NCBI GenBank assembly: GCA_000827265.1
Contig: KN834750.1
Location: 1,589,297 to 1,653,296 of the forward strand
Reading direction: 5' to 3'
DNA from: Collybiopsis luxurians FD-317 M1
Lineage: Eukaryota; Basidiomycota; Agaricomycetes; Agaricales; Omphalotaceae
DNA length: 64,000 nucleotides
Below are positions 23,237 through 34,939 of the stretch, one piece after another. Made by a program: the position numbers and the translations under genes. The notes beneath the pieces are model-generated. The model saw only the letters and a list, made by a program, of their open reading frames with translations, was not told the DNA's origin and did no database searches. Each line of letters starts with the position of its first letter. Positions within the stretch are counted from its first letter, which is position 1.

Positions 23237-24430
23237 TCAGAGAGCGGAAGAAGCACCAGAAAAAGGCAGGTTGGGCCCAGAAATCAGATTCGTGATCGCC
23301 GTGATGATAGCCATTGAATAAGCCGAAGCTATGGGAAGATCTGACAATGAGCCACTTGAACTTTGAAGGACCGTGTTACTACAGACTATGCAAAAGCAGA
23401 CTTCGGGGCGGGAGGTAGACATTTTTGCCGTAGTCATCATCAAGAATTACCATGTAACAACGAGGAAACCTACGCTAGGTAAGAAAAAGGCCATTGAGCA
23501 GAATGCAATTGCGGCCAAAGAATACGATTGGAGAGAGTCGAGAAATGCGAAAAAACAGGCTTGTGGCACTTCTTCCATCGCAGCGTCTAAAATCCGCATT
23601 ACTGCTTCACTTTCTCAACAAACGCCACAGTGCTCATGCGTATATACACCTCGCTATGGTCCGAAAGATCATACGATACGGCGTCTCGAATGCTTACTTC
23701 GTCTCGGTGCCACTGATCTTCACTTTTGAACTTCTGGATCTGTTGATAACACCGCAAACTTATAACTTTGTTAAGTGCGATGTAGAACCTAAAAAAAAGC
23801 CATTGAAGTGCGAGATCAGCTTTCCTAGGGAAGCGATTAACACAGAGGTCACCTCCTAAGTACTCAGTTTCGAGAAGTAAAACAGTTTCGTCTGAATTTC
23901 TTTCTGGAGGTTTTGTAAACGCCTGCCGTGTTGACCAAATTAATCTGAGATTTCGATGAACTGAAGTGGCAAAACCGATAACTTTTCGGAGGCGAATGGG
24001 TTTTGTTGAATGTTCACCGATGTCCCTTTCACGAGAAGGTGTTAAATCAATTGAGTCGACTCAAGACTTGGATATCAAGGAATTTACCCCGAATTGGCTT
24101 GGCCAGAGGCTCCGGCTTGTAATTAACAGATATGATAGTCGAGCAGCAAAAGAGCTAACTCCGGTTTGGACGTAAGAGGTAAAAAGCAACAAATCGATTG
24201 AAGGGATCTTCATACCACTGAATTTCTCTTTGGTAAGTCAGTGGAGAGAGTTTCACGACCAAACCGGAATCCAAAAGCTCGACGGCTTAATGGAACGGCA
24301 AGCTCTCCCTTCCGCTCTCCAGTAAGGATTACATCAGAGTAGAAGGAACCTGGAAAACCCTGACCTACCATCTTCGAATCCGGACCTATTACACTCAGAC
24401 CCAGTACGCTCCTTACATGGAAGCTCACCT
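23237..24430 (-). CDS. Possible multi-exon minus-strand gene, unresolved
   Basis: Several minus-strand stretches look coding but were not joined: LSVIGPDSKMVGQGFPGSFY (about 24.4 kb); LDSGLVVKLSPLTYQREIQ and YEDPFNRFVAFYLLRPNR (about 24.2 kb); QKFKSEDQWHRDEVSIRDAV followed by SYDLSDHSEVYIRMSTVAF (about 23.65 kb), which ends in a good donor (GTAATG); and a hydrophobic C-terminal frame with SAYSMAIITAITNLISGPN (about 23.3 kb). I do not recognise the family. A hydrophobic tail could be a membrane anchor. Alternatively this is a decayed gene, since several candidate exons contain in-frame stops. Coordinates are only the envelope of these pieces. Confidence 0.3.
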
Positions 24431-24780
24431 GCCAGAATACGAGTGTGCTACGAATTATACGGATATGTATTCATTTTCAGTAGCAATGATACTTATTTCG
24501 TACTCCATTTAGTCCAGTAAAAGCGTCACCCCTGAAATTACGATGCAGGTAGAAGACTGGGCTTTTCCTTCGTATGATGTTCAAGGTATGATGTTCAAGT
24601 TATCCACTTAGAGTAGAAAAAACCTGACTGACCCAAGTGTTTATAATTAAGCGCTTAATTGGGCGCCAGTCATTTGACGTCACAACAATGGCGCTGCGGA
24701 GCCTAGAGCCTTTCTGTCCGCCACTCCCATCTTATTCTCTGCTACAATCACCCAAACCTTTTACACTCTTCAGTATCATC

Positions 24781-25292
24781 ATGGTCAAAGCTTCTGACGT
24801 TATTCTTATCCTCGTAAGTCGAATGGTGTGACACAATTATAGGTGTTGACCACGTTCCTCGACTAGGTTGCCATCGTCTTCCCCCCAGCTGCTGCTGCTT
24901 TCATCACTGGCTGCAGTTGTGATCTTCTCATTAACATCTGTCTCACCGTGTAAGCATTCTGAGTCCTTCTGGCTCTTGTTTCTCAGATGCTGACAATGAT
25001 CTCAGTCTCGGTTATCTCCCAGGTAATTCTCTTTCGAAAACAACCCATTTGATAAGACTTAGCTGGTAATAAAGGTCATATACACGCTTTCTGGCTTATT
25101 TACAAGCGGATGCAAGCCGAGGAGCGTTATGGGAGAGGAGGTTATCAATGTATGTTTGGCTCGGTATTAGTATCGAGTCGTACTGAATCGTGATGTTTGT
25201 CAGACGTCGGCAATGGCGCCTACCATCCTTATCCTCAAGCCGCCATGCCTCCACCCCAGCCCGCTCCTTATTACGGAGCCACCAACAATTAA
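24781..25292 (+). CDS. PMP3: Plasma membrane proteolipid 3 (PMP3), extended
   Basis: Small hydrophobic protein of the PMP3/UPF0057 family, which in yeast affects membrane potential and cation tolerance. Model: exons 24781-24813, 24867-24949, 25006-25022, 25075-25149, 25204-25292; 297 nt, 98 residues, phases consistent. Two helices are visible: VILILVAIVFPPAAAAFITG and LLINICLTVLGYLPGHIHAF. The family signature (FPPAAAAF, then C, then LLINICLTVLGYLPGHIHAF) is intact, followed by WLIYKRMQAEERYGR. Yeast PMP3 stops soon after the second helix at about 55 residues. Here a hydrophilic Tyr/Pro-rich tail of about 40 residues follows (GGYQYVGNGAYHPYPQ, ending YYGATNN), as in other filamentous fungi. 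Exon 3 is only 17 nt. Confidence 0.93.
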
Positions 25293-25635
25293 GTCACCGA
25301 AGCGGGGCCTCGGAAATAAGGTGACTGCGCTAGCACGAATGCGAACCAATGTCTGGTTTGGTTGACATGGACGTTGTAATTTTTATCTTTCTCGGTATGG
25401 GTGTTTTGCGATGGCTTACACTTTGAATTTTGCATACCCTCTGTTTTTATCATGTATGTTTTCGAAGACCATTGGAATTTCCTACTAGTTGGTAATATCA
25501 TCTCAATCTTAGCTATGCTCAGTCTAGGCTTTGAGGTAAATTAAATGAAAATTAGCATCCAAGTACACGCCTGAAGCACATTGTGCAGCTACAGTATACA
25601 CGCAACACTCAGCTATCACATACACTCGCGGACAT
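25293..25635. other. Convergent intergenic spacer
   Basis: About 340 bp between the PMP3 stop (plus) and the RdRP stop (minus); presumably shared 3'-UTR sequence. No gene seen. Confidence 0.5.
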
Positions 25636-28600
25636 TCACTGCTTCTTCAGTTCATACATCGACAGCGAACACACCTTGTAGAAACCAGTCGCCTGAGCTT
25701 TAATGGCGCAGAGTTCCCGAAAAGCACAATCAAATGGAAACTTGAAGGCGGAGGATGTACTAGGTTTATCTGCCGCATGAACATACGCATAACTGGCCTT
25801 CAGACGAGCTATCATGATTGGGTCCATAAGTGTCTTCAGATCCCTTTGTTTCGGGAACGAAGCGAAAGTCTTCGACAGCTCGCGCATCGCGTCCTGTCGG
25901 GAAACGATGGGCCGGTTCGAAAAATCCTTTTTGCCAACTTTTTCGCGTCTGAGGATCTCCATCTTTTCGACATACTCTGAGATCACATTCAAGTCGCTAA
26001 TAACATCTTCGCGATCCTTCCGATGAGCTGCTTCCTGACAGAAACTGACCCAAGGTGCGGAGAGATCATTGTCAGTAGGACAGTTCAGTGGTGTGAGCTC
26101 GAAGTGTTGTTCTAATCTTTGCAACCATTTATTGCGCATCGCAATCGCTGCTTCAACAAGGATATCAATTATGAACTCGCCAAGGCCTTCTCCGCGTTGG
26201 AGAGGGATGACGTTGCTGGTATCCGTTCGCTGCACGTTATCGAGTTTTCTTTTGTAGCCAGGCCCTATCGGATGACTGTACGCTTTCCGATCAGCCTGAT
26301 ACGCCGCCGCTGTGATTTGATGTCCCGATTTCGAAGAGTCGAGAAGTTTGCAAAATCTTTAGTGTATGGAAGACGTTTAACATCCTGCCCACAGTCCAAA
26401 GCAGATGTATGAAGAAGACTCACTTGTAGGCAAGGTTAATGGTCCTCCAATGGCCGTAACCAAATTTGTATATAGCATTCTCATGGAATCGAGAGTATTC
26501 TCCTACAGCACTCGGATCGCGAAGAGCTCCGAGCAGATACTCCTGCAATTCACTTTCAGGAGTAACTTCCATTCGTCCTGCACGGATTTGAGAATGGAAT
26601 TGTCCGACAGTCAGCTTATCTATCGAAAAGCATTGGTCTATCCTGGCAGGTGCCTTGGAGTACTTTTCATCAGCATTGATAAATGGTTCCACAAAGTCCG
26701 GATCCCAAATGACCATGCCTCGATCACCGTCATAGTCGCCGCCAGCAAGAAAGTCCAACAGTCGTCGATATCCTTGGACCGAGCAGACGATGACGTCAAC
26801 CATGTTCCTCAGTGCTGGGTGCTGCACAGCCAAAATTTTGCGAACATCCGTTGGCACCTTGCACGGATTCCGTGTCATCTGGGGTATGAACATGAGAGGG
26901 GTATGAGAAAGAAGATGTCAGCTTGTACTCACCAAGACTTGACCGAGAATGATATCAGTTTTGGTTCCATCTGCGGTCAGGAACTCCCTTCGAGAACTCT
27001 TGAACTGGATTTGATCGGGCTCCAAGACACCGTAGGGATCTCGGAGAACACTTCTCAGCATATGAGAACTAGTCTGAGCAGAGAAAGAAAGTTACCAGGA
27101 ACCGCGAACGCTGTCCCGCTCTGCGGCAAAACGTAATTAAATTTTGAGGTGGCGGTAGTTACCTTGAATTTGATGACCTCTTTCAGTTTTGCCCTTAGAT
27201 AACGAGAGTTCAGCGGCGTGAAACCAGAGTCCAGTAATTCCATGACGGTTTCCGCTAGTGACGAGGGACACCCAGATATCGGATCGCGCCACCAGGCCCT
27301 GGAGCTAGTGTCCTGGTTGATCCCCTCGTCGTCATCGTTTTCCTCTTCACGATCCCCAAACCCTCTCGTTCGGCTATCAGTGGTTGCCTCTCTAGCCTTC
27401 CTGGCCGAGATTACATTCTCCGCAGACTCAACAGCCTTCCACAAGCGGGGTATTGCATCTGGACCTTCCCATAGAGTCAAACTCTCCACGATCGCCCGGA
27501 GTTGCGCCTCCAAAAGTGCGATAAAAACTGACGACGGGACCCCATTGTAATGAAGATTCTTGATTGTCTCTTCGGACAGTTTAGCTGGGGTTTTGGTTTT
27601 TGAGAATCGGAGAATGTCGATGGTCGCATGCGACGGATCTAATCGTTCCAAAGGGTAGTGGATCTTGACTTGAGAAGGTTGGCGCAATCTTATTCTAGAG
27701 AAGGTAGGTTCTTTTTCATCAACTAAAAGGGTCATGCCCTATTATGTGTGAGCACGGGAGATGAAATTACAGTAAATTGTTACTTGCCTTTGCACCAGCA
27801 AAACGAAATTGAATTGCAGTTGGTATTTCTTGGAGGTAGGAACCGCCCAGAATCTCAAAGATTTCTTTGTGTAGCGGCAGCGTAGAGGTTCCGCAACCGT
27901 CAGTCATATTCGATGAATCATCTTCTTCGTCGATGACTAGAAATGAAGTTGATCATTATTTTGCCTTCATCCTCGTCATAAACATACTTCGGTCACCGAT
28001 CAAATCAAATTCATCTTCGGTCAGACGCGGTCCCGGGATTGAGCTCGAAAGCCCAAGCGCCATACGTGCCGCCCACTTGCAAAGTTTCTGGCAAAAAGGC
28101 AATTCAATAAAAATGCAGAAGCGATCATGGGAGAACGCACCTGTTCTCCATTTTCCTCCAAAGGAATCATCCAGTTTATAAACTGGACAAGCGTTAAACT
28201 ACTCGATGTAGGTTGAAGCTGGACAATACACCCTTCCCGATAAATTTCGTTCGTCTTGAACAGAAAAACGGTGGATTCCTTTGCAAAGAACGCGCGAAAA
28301 ACGTAGTCCCATATTATAAATGGTCGCTTGAAGAACTCGACGAGATTTGAATCTCTAGCATAGAAGCGCTTCTGGTTAATTTTGACACGGATGACACTTG
28401 CAGATCCAAATCTCCGTTTAATCTTGTTGGATGGACCTAGTGTAGCCTTCTCCAGTACCAGGCGATCGCCTGTTTCCTCAAGTTTAGCTCTGAAATCTAC
28501 CTTCCCAGCCCACCAGTTTGGGTAATCTGGATTGTTGCCTATCCCGCCGTACAGAGGGTCCTTGCAAAGTGCCTCGTCCTCTAGATCGAGTTCCTTCCAG

Positions 28601-29043
28601 GGCGCCTATATACACGAGAACCTTTTTTCTCAGTATACCCAAACTGAACTTAATGAGAATAAACCTACAGTGGATGCAACTTCCCGTTTAGACATGTTTG
28701 TTTCGAGATCGAAAAGTCGAGAATGCAACTCGACGTGACTGTGGCGTTCATATGGTAGGCTTTCCACTATTTTACGGTGTTTCTCCGAAACCTGTTTACT
28801 CCTGTTCGCGATATCTCGGGCAATTTCGAACTGAATCCCAAACGGTATGTTTTTTCGCATCATGAGGAAGGAGAAACTGGGGTCGTGGAACTGGGAAAGT
28901 TTGTCGCAGTCAGGGCAATGTAAGACTACACGCAGTGGAACAAAACTCACAACGACATTGGGTTCATCTTTCAAAAGTCGAGGAGCTTTGGGATCCCTGG
29001 GGTCGGGAAGATCTTCGTTTCTCTCGCGCCTTTTGGCATTCAT
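25636..29043 (-). CDS. RNA-dependent RNA polymerase (QDE-1 family)
   Basis: Cellular RdRP that makes double-stranded RNA from aberrant or repeated transcripts and feeds Dicer/Argonaute silencing (quelling). The catalytic signature is clear: LDFLAGGDYDGDRGMVIW (about 26.75 kb, minus), which carries the invariant DxDGD metal-binding triad. Other family segments are NKIKRRFGSASVIRVKINQK (about 28.4 kb), SSLTLVQFINWMIP, SAFKFPFDCAFRELCAIKAQ and LKASYAYVHA near the C-terminus, ending SLSMYELKKQ. The pattern matches fungal RdRPs from N to C. The first in-frame ATG is at 29043 (MNAKRRERNEDLP); an upstream exon is possible because a good acceptor (AATAG) lies 10 nt before it. Internal introns were recognised but not all fixed. 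Length is roughly 1000 residues, shorter than Neurospora QDE-1. Confidence 0.9.
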
Positions 29044-29052
29044 CGTTCGCAA

Positions 29053-30861
29053 ACTATTGCGGCGCGTTGTCTCTGAGTACTACGAGCATGCCGATGAATT
29101 GGACCAACCTTTGCTGGATCAAAGATAGCCGTCTCAATGAGCTCGAAGGAAGGGTGAAAAAAAAAAATGAATACCACGACTTCAAAACTTATACCGAAGC
29201 TTGCTGTCGTCGTGACTATGTTAAGTCTTATACAACTCGACAAGAAGCCCTCCCGAAATAGTCAAGACGACGCTGTTTTCTTTTTCGAGAGTGCAACATG
29301 CTACGAGGTGAAAAGGGAGTGAAAGAAGCAAGGGAGAAGTCACAAAAATGTGAATCTGAGTAAGGCTCTAACCGCAAACGAATTATTCACATCACAATCG
29401 AGGAGGGTTCAGGTTAGAGGAGTACGAGATACCTGGTATACAAACTTTTGAAATTGAACAGGATATCGAACCGCAGAAAAAAAGCTGGCGCTAGACGACA
29501 TCGAACACCATCGCACGTATGCATAGGTTCTGCCATGTATGACACCCAGTGATTGTGGCTTACAGTTGTGGCGGTAAAAGCCAAAGAAATGCTTTCTGGC
29601 GCCTAATTTTCCGTCCGCTCTTTGCCGAAAGCGCCAACGCCAGGAATAGCAGGGATCTTTCGAAGGAGATAGGAGCGTGCAGGGATACACGAATACGTGT
29701 GAGTAAAGGGGCCAGCCGCTTCGTAGCATCCGCGGGCTTCAAGTTCCACTGCCTAGTACTCCAACAGGTTTTCGACTGGCACCGTCTTTGCCGGTCTTTC
29801 TAGTCCTACGTCCTCATGGTACAGCTACTTGATTGGAAGTCCCCCCATCATGATATGCACATATGCACCGCTGTCACCAATAAAAGATAGAAAGTCAAAG
29901 CTTCTGAAAATCATTGCTGTGCACTCAAATCCGCATACATCCTCCTTCGGCATTTGGGGGTTTTGAGTTATATCAAGAACAATGCGCGTCACGGTAACGT
30001 ACTTACATGTGCATTGTGCACTGGCCGCAGCAGACCTGTTGTGGGGTAGCTAACTATAGGAAGAAGGGGTCGTACCGGTTGCATCACAAACCAACGATGT
30101 GATTGGATTTCAAAATTTTCTTTCCAACCTCAAAAGGAAATCGAATTGAGTTTTAATGGACATGATGGTAGAGCCCCATAATTTTTCCCTCGCATCATAT
30201 CACACTGATCATCGATATCTTCTAAGCAAAACAGGGAAGACCTGGATCTTACTATTGACCCGATTCGAAGAATGATGTATGTATGCCTAACGACTCGTGC
30301 ACCTGGCAGGAGGCAGGACTGCCGGGGCAGTGATGTATTTGTTGTACTTTCTGATATATGAAAGCCCAAAAGAAAACAGCAACGGCAACAAACTGTTACA
30401 GTGCATACAAAGTTCAAGACCTTGACTCGCTTTTCGAAACCCCATCGATAAGCTATTACTGTAGATTGAACTCTAAAGCTATCAAATTCAAGGGCATCGC
30501 TTCGTATGGTGCCCTGCGGCGATGGAGCTCTCAATCTCCTCAAATTTCCGCCGCTCAGCATTCTTTTCTAACTTGCAGTTACCCTAAAAGAATTGTCCTC
30601 GTTCTCGAATCCAATTGAGTCACATCAAATGGTATCTGAAGATGGCGGTGGTACAGATGGATTGCAGGCAATGAAAATGCCGCACGACATGTACAGTAAG
30701 GAAAGCTTCAATTGAAGGATTGTTCATATGCAGAAATGTTTCAAGTAGGTATGCTAGCAAAGGAGAGAACGAGAAGAAAAGAAAACACATCATCAATATG
30801 CACCCAGAAAGTCCATACTTCGGCGATCGAACCAAAAAGAAAAGAAAAAAATCCACCAAAT
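29053..30861. other. Intergenic, no gene supported
   Basis: About 1.8 kb. A minus-strand ATG frame at 29729 (MLRSGWPLYSH) may splice by a GT-AG intron of about 40 nt into IPAIPGVGAFGKERTEN, giving a 28-residue product; support is weak. A 143-codon minus frame from 30561 has no family signature. Otherwise nothing is supported. Confidence 0.3.
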
Positions 30862-32505
30862 TCACGACAGCGCATCCCAAACACTCAACCCAGCAAAAAA
30901 CACACCCAAAGAAACCAACGTCCCAATATACACCACCGTATGCACTCCAGCCTTTGGTAACACCAATTGGGAATGCATGAGGGATAACGCAAGGTGTATG
31001 AGGAAAACTAACGGAAGGACGATTTTTATCGCCTTCGTTTTATCTGATTCATTGATCAAGGATACTCGGGAAGGCATAGGCGACCAAGGCCACGCATGGG
31101 AGGTTACGGCGTTGAGAGACGAGTCGGTGTTGACGACATACGCAGCCGTGTACCATGATGATGGTGATGACGAAGGGGTAGTGGCATGAAGGTATGCGAA
31201 AGAGAGAAGGAGAGTGATACCTAGGGAGAAGAGAAGATCGTTTGCTCGTTGAAGGCATGGAACAAAAACAGGTATTCGCTAGAATATGTACAGTTAGCAT
31301 AGTGAATGATACAAGACACTTGAAATATACCTACAATAAAAGAAACTCCATAATACTTTTCCAATTCATCCCGTGCTTTGACAGTCATAAGCTGCTCCAA
31401 ATCTTCGTCGACCTGCAGCTCAAGCGAAGCCTCGAGATCCTCATTCGATCTCTCGGAGCTGCGACGCAGCAGCGGCACACGTTCCAAGTCGATTGGGACC
31501 TCCCCCGCCGACCCTTGACCTCTCGAAGAGGAAACACTCGCCTGCAAAGGAGATTCATCGCGACTGGAACCTAATACGAATGGCCCTGGAGTAGGTTCTG
31601 CGGCCAGAGAAGAGGTAGTTGCACCGTAGATTCGTCCGAGCTTGGCAGCTCCGTCCTCGATCCCAATGAACCGTGCCTCCTCGTACCTGACCTTGTCTTC
31701 TACAAGAACGTCGCGATACAACGCAATGTTTTCATAACCTTGTTTAATCGCCACAATTGCTTCTACCGCAGCCCATCCAAGGCCGACCCACCAAACGCGT
31801 CGGAAAGCCGGGTCGCGCCAAGTCGGAGTCTCGTAAACGAGAAAACGGGGGATGAGAAGGACCGGAATGGAGAGAAGACGGAGCGTCAGGGACAGGATTA
31901 CATGAAGGAAGGTTGAAAGGACAGTCGAGAAGCTGTAATGTGAGAGCCCGCAGCTTGTACATAGAAAGACACAAAGGGCGTAGATTGGACTGTGCAATAG
32001 ATAAGATAGAGACCAAAGCCCGGCCGATACGACAAGTTCTGGGAGAGGAAATGGTATCAAGGAAGGAAAAGTTGGCTCAATCTGAAGGGGATAAGCCCAT
32101 ATCGGCAGCAAAGCCAAAAAAACGAAAGCTGCGATGAAGCTGAGAGGTGCGAATGTATACAAGGCCAACAGGCGTCGATAAGATCCTGGAATATCCAATC
32201 TAGAACTGAATCTGGCCTCGGAAAAAAGCAGACAGACCTCTGTACAGACCCTCAGCAGCCAATTCTTCCTCAAGCTCGTCGTCCTCATCATCTTCCTCGT
32301 TTCCCCCGTCAAAATTCACCGCACTATCTTCTCGAACGCTGTCCAAATTACCAGAGCCAGACAACTCGTTTCTGTATCGTTCTGGACTGGCATACAACCT
32401 GGGCTCTAACCCAACTCCACTATTGTCTCTGTCGCTGTTAGTCACAGAATTCTGAGAATTTTTAGACCAAGGAGCTTTAAGGCTGAAGCGAACAGTCATG
32501 ACCAT
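30862..32505 (-). CDS. Polytopic membrane protein, function unknown
   Basis: Three exons. The first (start 32505 MVM, or 32499) is hydrophilic with an acidic run (NEEDDEDDELEEELAAEG). The codon for L joins it to LDIPGSYRRLLALYTF. Hydrophobic helices then follow: FIAAFVFLALLPIWAYP, LVVSAGLWSLSYLL with IYALCVFLCTSCG, STFLHVILSLTLRLLSIPVL, and VWWVGLGWAAVEAIVAIKQG. After these come a long charged cytosolic-looking stretch (to about residue 400), two helices (LLFSLGITLLLSFAYLHATT and IVLPLVFLIHLALSLMHSQL) and a last one, VYIGTLVSLGVFFAGLSVWD, ending ALS. The YENIALYRDVLVED segment after the WWVGLGW helix looks conserved-type. I recognise no named family. No signal peptide. Localisation and role are unknown. 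Confidence 0.7.
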
Positions 32506-33518
32506 TGACCTTGTATTCTGGAGACTATCTGGCCCTCATGGAGAAAGAAAAGATTATAGTTGGCGTTATCGAGCAAAAAATCCAAAATGGCGCCATCGAG
32601 CGCCTTCACGGGAACCGTGTTCTATTATCAGACCAACTGCAGTCTGGACTCTGGACGGCTCCAGCTTTCAGTTCTGACGGTGACCAGATAGTTCCTGCTC
32701 GATATTCGCCATTGGCTCGTTCCCCACTTATGGACAAAGCCTTGACTCAAGAGTCTCTAGGTGATCATTGTTAGTACGTACTAGTATACGATCCCAGAGC
32801 CTCCACGGATCCAACTCTGAATCCATCGACCGACCCACCAACTCAATCCTCAAACACCAAAACTCTATCCACCCTTTCTTCCCAATCCAAATGAATCGCG
32901 CAACCAACTCCCCGAGTTCAGTATCAGATGTGAATCATCACTCCTTGAACAAAGGTCGGTCACAGCATTGAGGCGAGGCTCGCGAAAACCACTGATGCCA
33001 TTCAAGGCACTTCGAATTGCTGCAACTTGGCAGCGAACAATGATCCACACGCGCGGTGGATGTAAGAAGCCGAATGAAATGAATGAGTGTACACAAAGGA
33101 GGGCTGTTGCTTCTCTCTGGTACGATCCTTCCATCTTGGGGAGGTGACGCAGTCGCCTCAATCCCTAATCGCTCCCAGCATCATGAGAAGTTATCGATAC
33201 GCTTATTAGACGGCGCCCGGATTCGGGAACGTTGAGGTCAGTTACCCGCTGAACGGCAAATTCCTTCAAAGGCTTAGAGACTTGCATATCCACTTCAGAA
33301 TTCACGCTCAAGTAGGCTCACTCGCGAAAGAATCTAAACGTTATGTATATGTGAATAATCTACACCAATGTACACTGAGTCATCTAATAAATTTTAACCA
33401 AGTAAATTATATGCAAAAATGCCAAATGAACAAACAAAGAGACGGTACGGCCAACCCACACACGCCAAAAATGCCCAGAAAAATAATGGAGGTATTGCAA
33501 ACAAATGGTATAAAGCGT
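32506..33518. other. Intergenic, no gene seen
   Basis: About 1 kb between the membrane protein start and the F-box gene stop. No supported frame; the promoter of the membrane protein should lie at its left side. Confidence 0.45.
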
Positions 33519-34939
33519 CTAGAGAGTCATAGATCGCATACGGCCGTCGATGGGCGAAGACCATCTAGCAGGAGTAGCCACGAGGCCAGTAGATCGCGCA
33601 AGACGTGAAACTGCAGCACGAGGATTGGTTTTGCTGAATCGAGATGCGAGAGAAAGGTCGCGGCAAAGCTCCTGAAGGCGTTTCGTCGCCCTCTTGCACT
33701 CTGCGTCTTCATCGGAATCAAGTTGCATCGAGTCATCGCTGGCGGTGACAGATACATCGATTCTCGATAATTTTTCGTAGAACCCTGCGCCGCGTTCTAC
33801 CCGAGTAGTGAGAAATTCTTCGAGCGCTGCACATACGTCTACCACGTCATCTTCGTAGCATTGCATTGAAAGACTTTCGATCGGGGAACCAGCAAGGTTA
33901 GACATGGTGTCAACGACGCTGTCAACAGGAAAGAATGGTGATATGTGAAGCTTCCGAAGGCTCTGGAGGGGCGTGACGGAAGGTTTGGCAAAGACAATAT
34001 CCGAGACAGTCGTCGTGAGTGAAAATTCATCAACTGTTTTGCCAACTGCGGCCATGATCCGCTGAATGCAGACGCTGTTGAAATCTTCGTTTTCAAGGAA
34101 GCAACTTCCGAGATCAACGAATTGCAATTTGCAGTTGACTGGGACAGTGGCCCATCGAGGGTCACCCAAATGGGTATCTTTGATGATCAATTCCCGAAGA
34201 TTGGATAAACGGAGGAGTGAAGGGAGGTACAAATCGGCGCCCAAAATAGGGTGATCAGGAATGTCATCATCCCCGGACACCAAAGGGATATATGGTGGGA
34301 CGCCACGAAGTTCGGGGGCATGCATAAGCGAGCGGGATACCCGGTCCAGCGAAAGACGTTTCAGATTGGGTACCGAGGCGGCGACTGAGACGACAAAGCG
34401 TTCGCTCCTGCACATTCGGTTAAACCGATGACTATACCATAGATTGACTGAGCGACTTACAATGGCCTAAGCTCCTCTGGTCCACTGTGATGGATGGATA
34501 AACGCTCCAGTTTGCCCAGATGTCCAAAACACGAAATGAGGCTGTGATGAAGCGATCCGGTAGTGTTTAGAACCAATTCCTGGAGACATGGACTGGCAGC
34601 GAGAATCGAAATAACGGGCTCAGTAACTTGACGGATATCCGCAGTACGGCCATGATTATCAGTAGAAATTTCGAGATGATGGATGTATCTGCAGTAACTG
34701 CGGGGTACATTGTCCAAAAAATCCTGCAGCGCTCGCAAACTCCCTAATCTAACATTCTAGTTGGGCGCTATGAGATTCATGGGCAGTGTTAATGAATGTG
34801 AATGATTATATACCTTGAATGAAGAAGGAAGACATGCTGTATAGGTATTTCGGTCGACGGATGAGAGGCTCTTAACATCGTTTTCGGGGAGGATCTCGAC
34901 GATGGCGAGCTTCATCTCTGTTGGGAGAGTAGACCACAT
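33519..34939 (-). CDS. F-box / leucine-rich-repeat-like protein
   Basis: Three exons. The start MWSTLPTEMKLAIVEILPEN (34939) followed by DVKSLSSVDRNTYTACLPSS is an F-box (LPxE...I.xxLxxxDxxxLssV). This would bind Skp1 in an SCF ubiquitin ligase. Leucine-patterned segments resembling degenerate LRRs follow: ISILAASPCLQELVLNTTGS, CFGHLGKLERLSIHHSG, ASVPNLKRLSLDRVSRSL, LPSLLRLSNLRELIIKDTHL, CKLQFVDLGS, TPLQSLRKLHISPFFP and SPIESLSMQCYEDDVVD. Such proteins are very numerous in Agaricomycetes and usually have no known substrate. The C-terminus is basic (SRLARSTGLVATPARWSSP). First intron: the SSFK exon ends in GTATAT. Confidence 0.75.

Noticed and set aside
30130..30561. 143-codon minus-strand ATG frame
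   Set aside because: Cys- and Arg-rich with no recognisable domain, no neighbouring exons and no codon pattern like the real genes.
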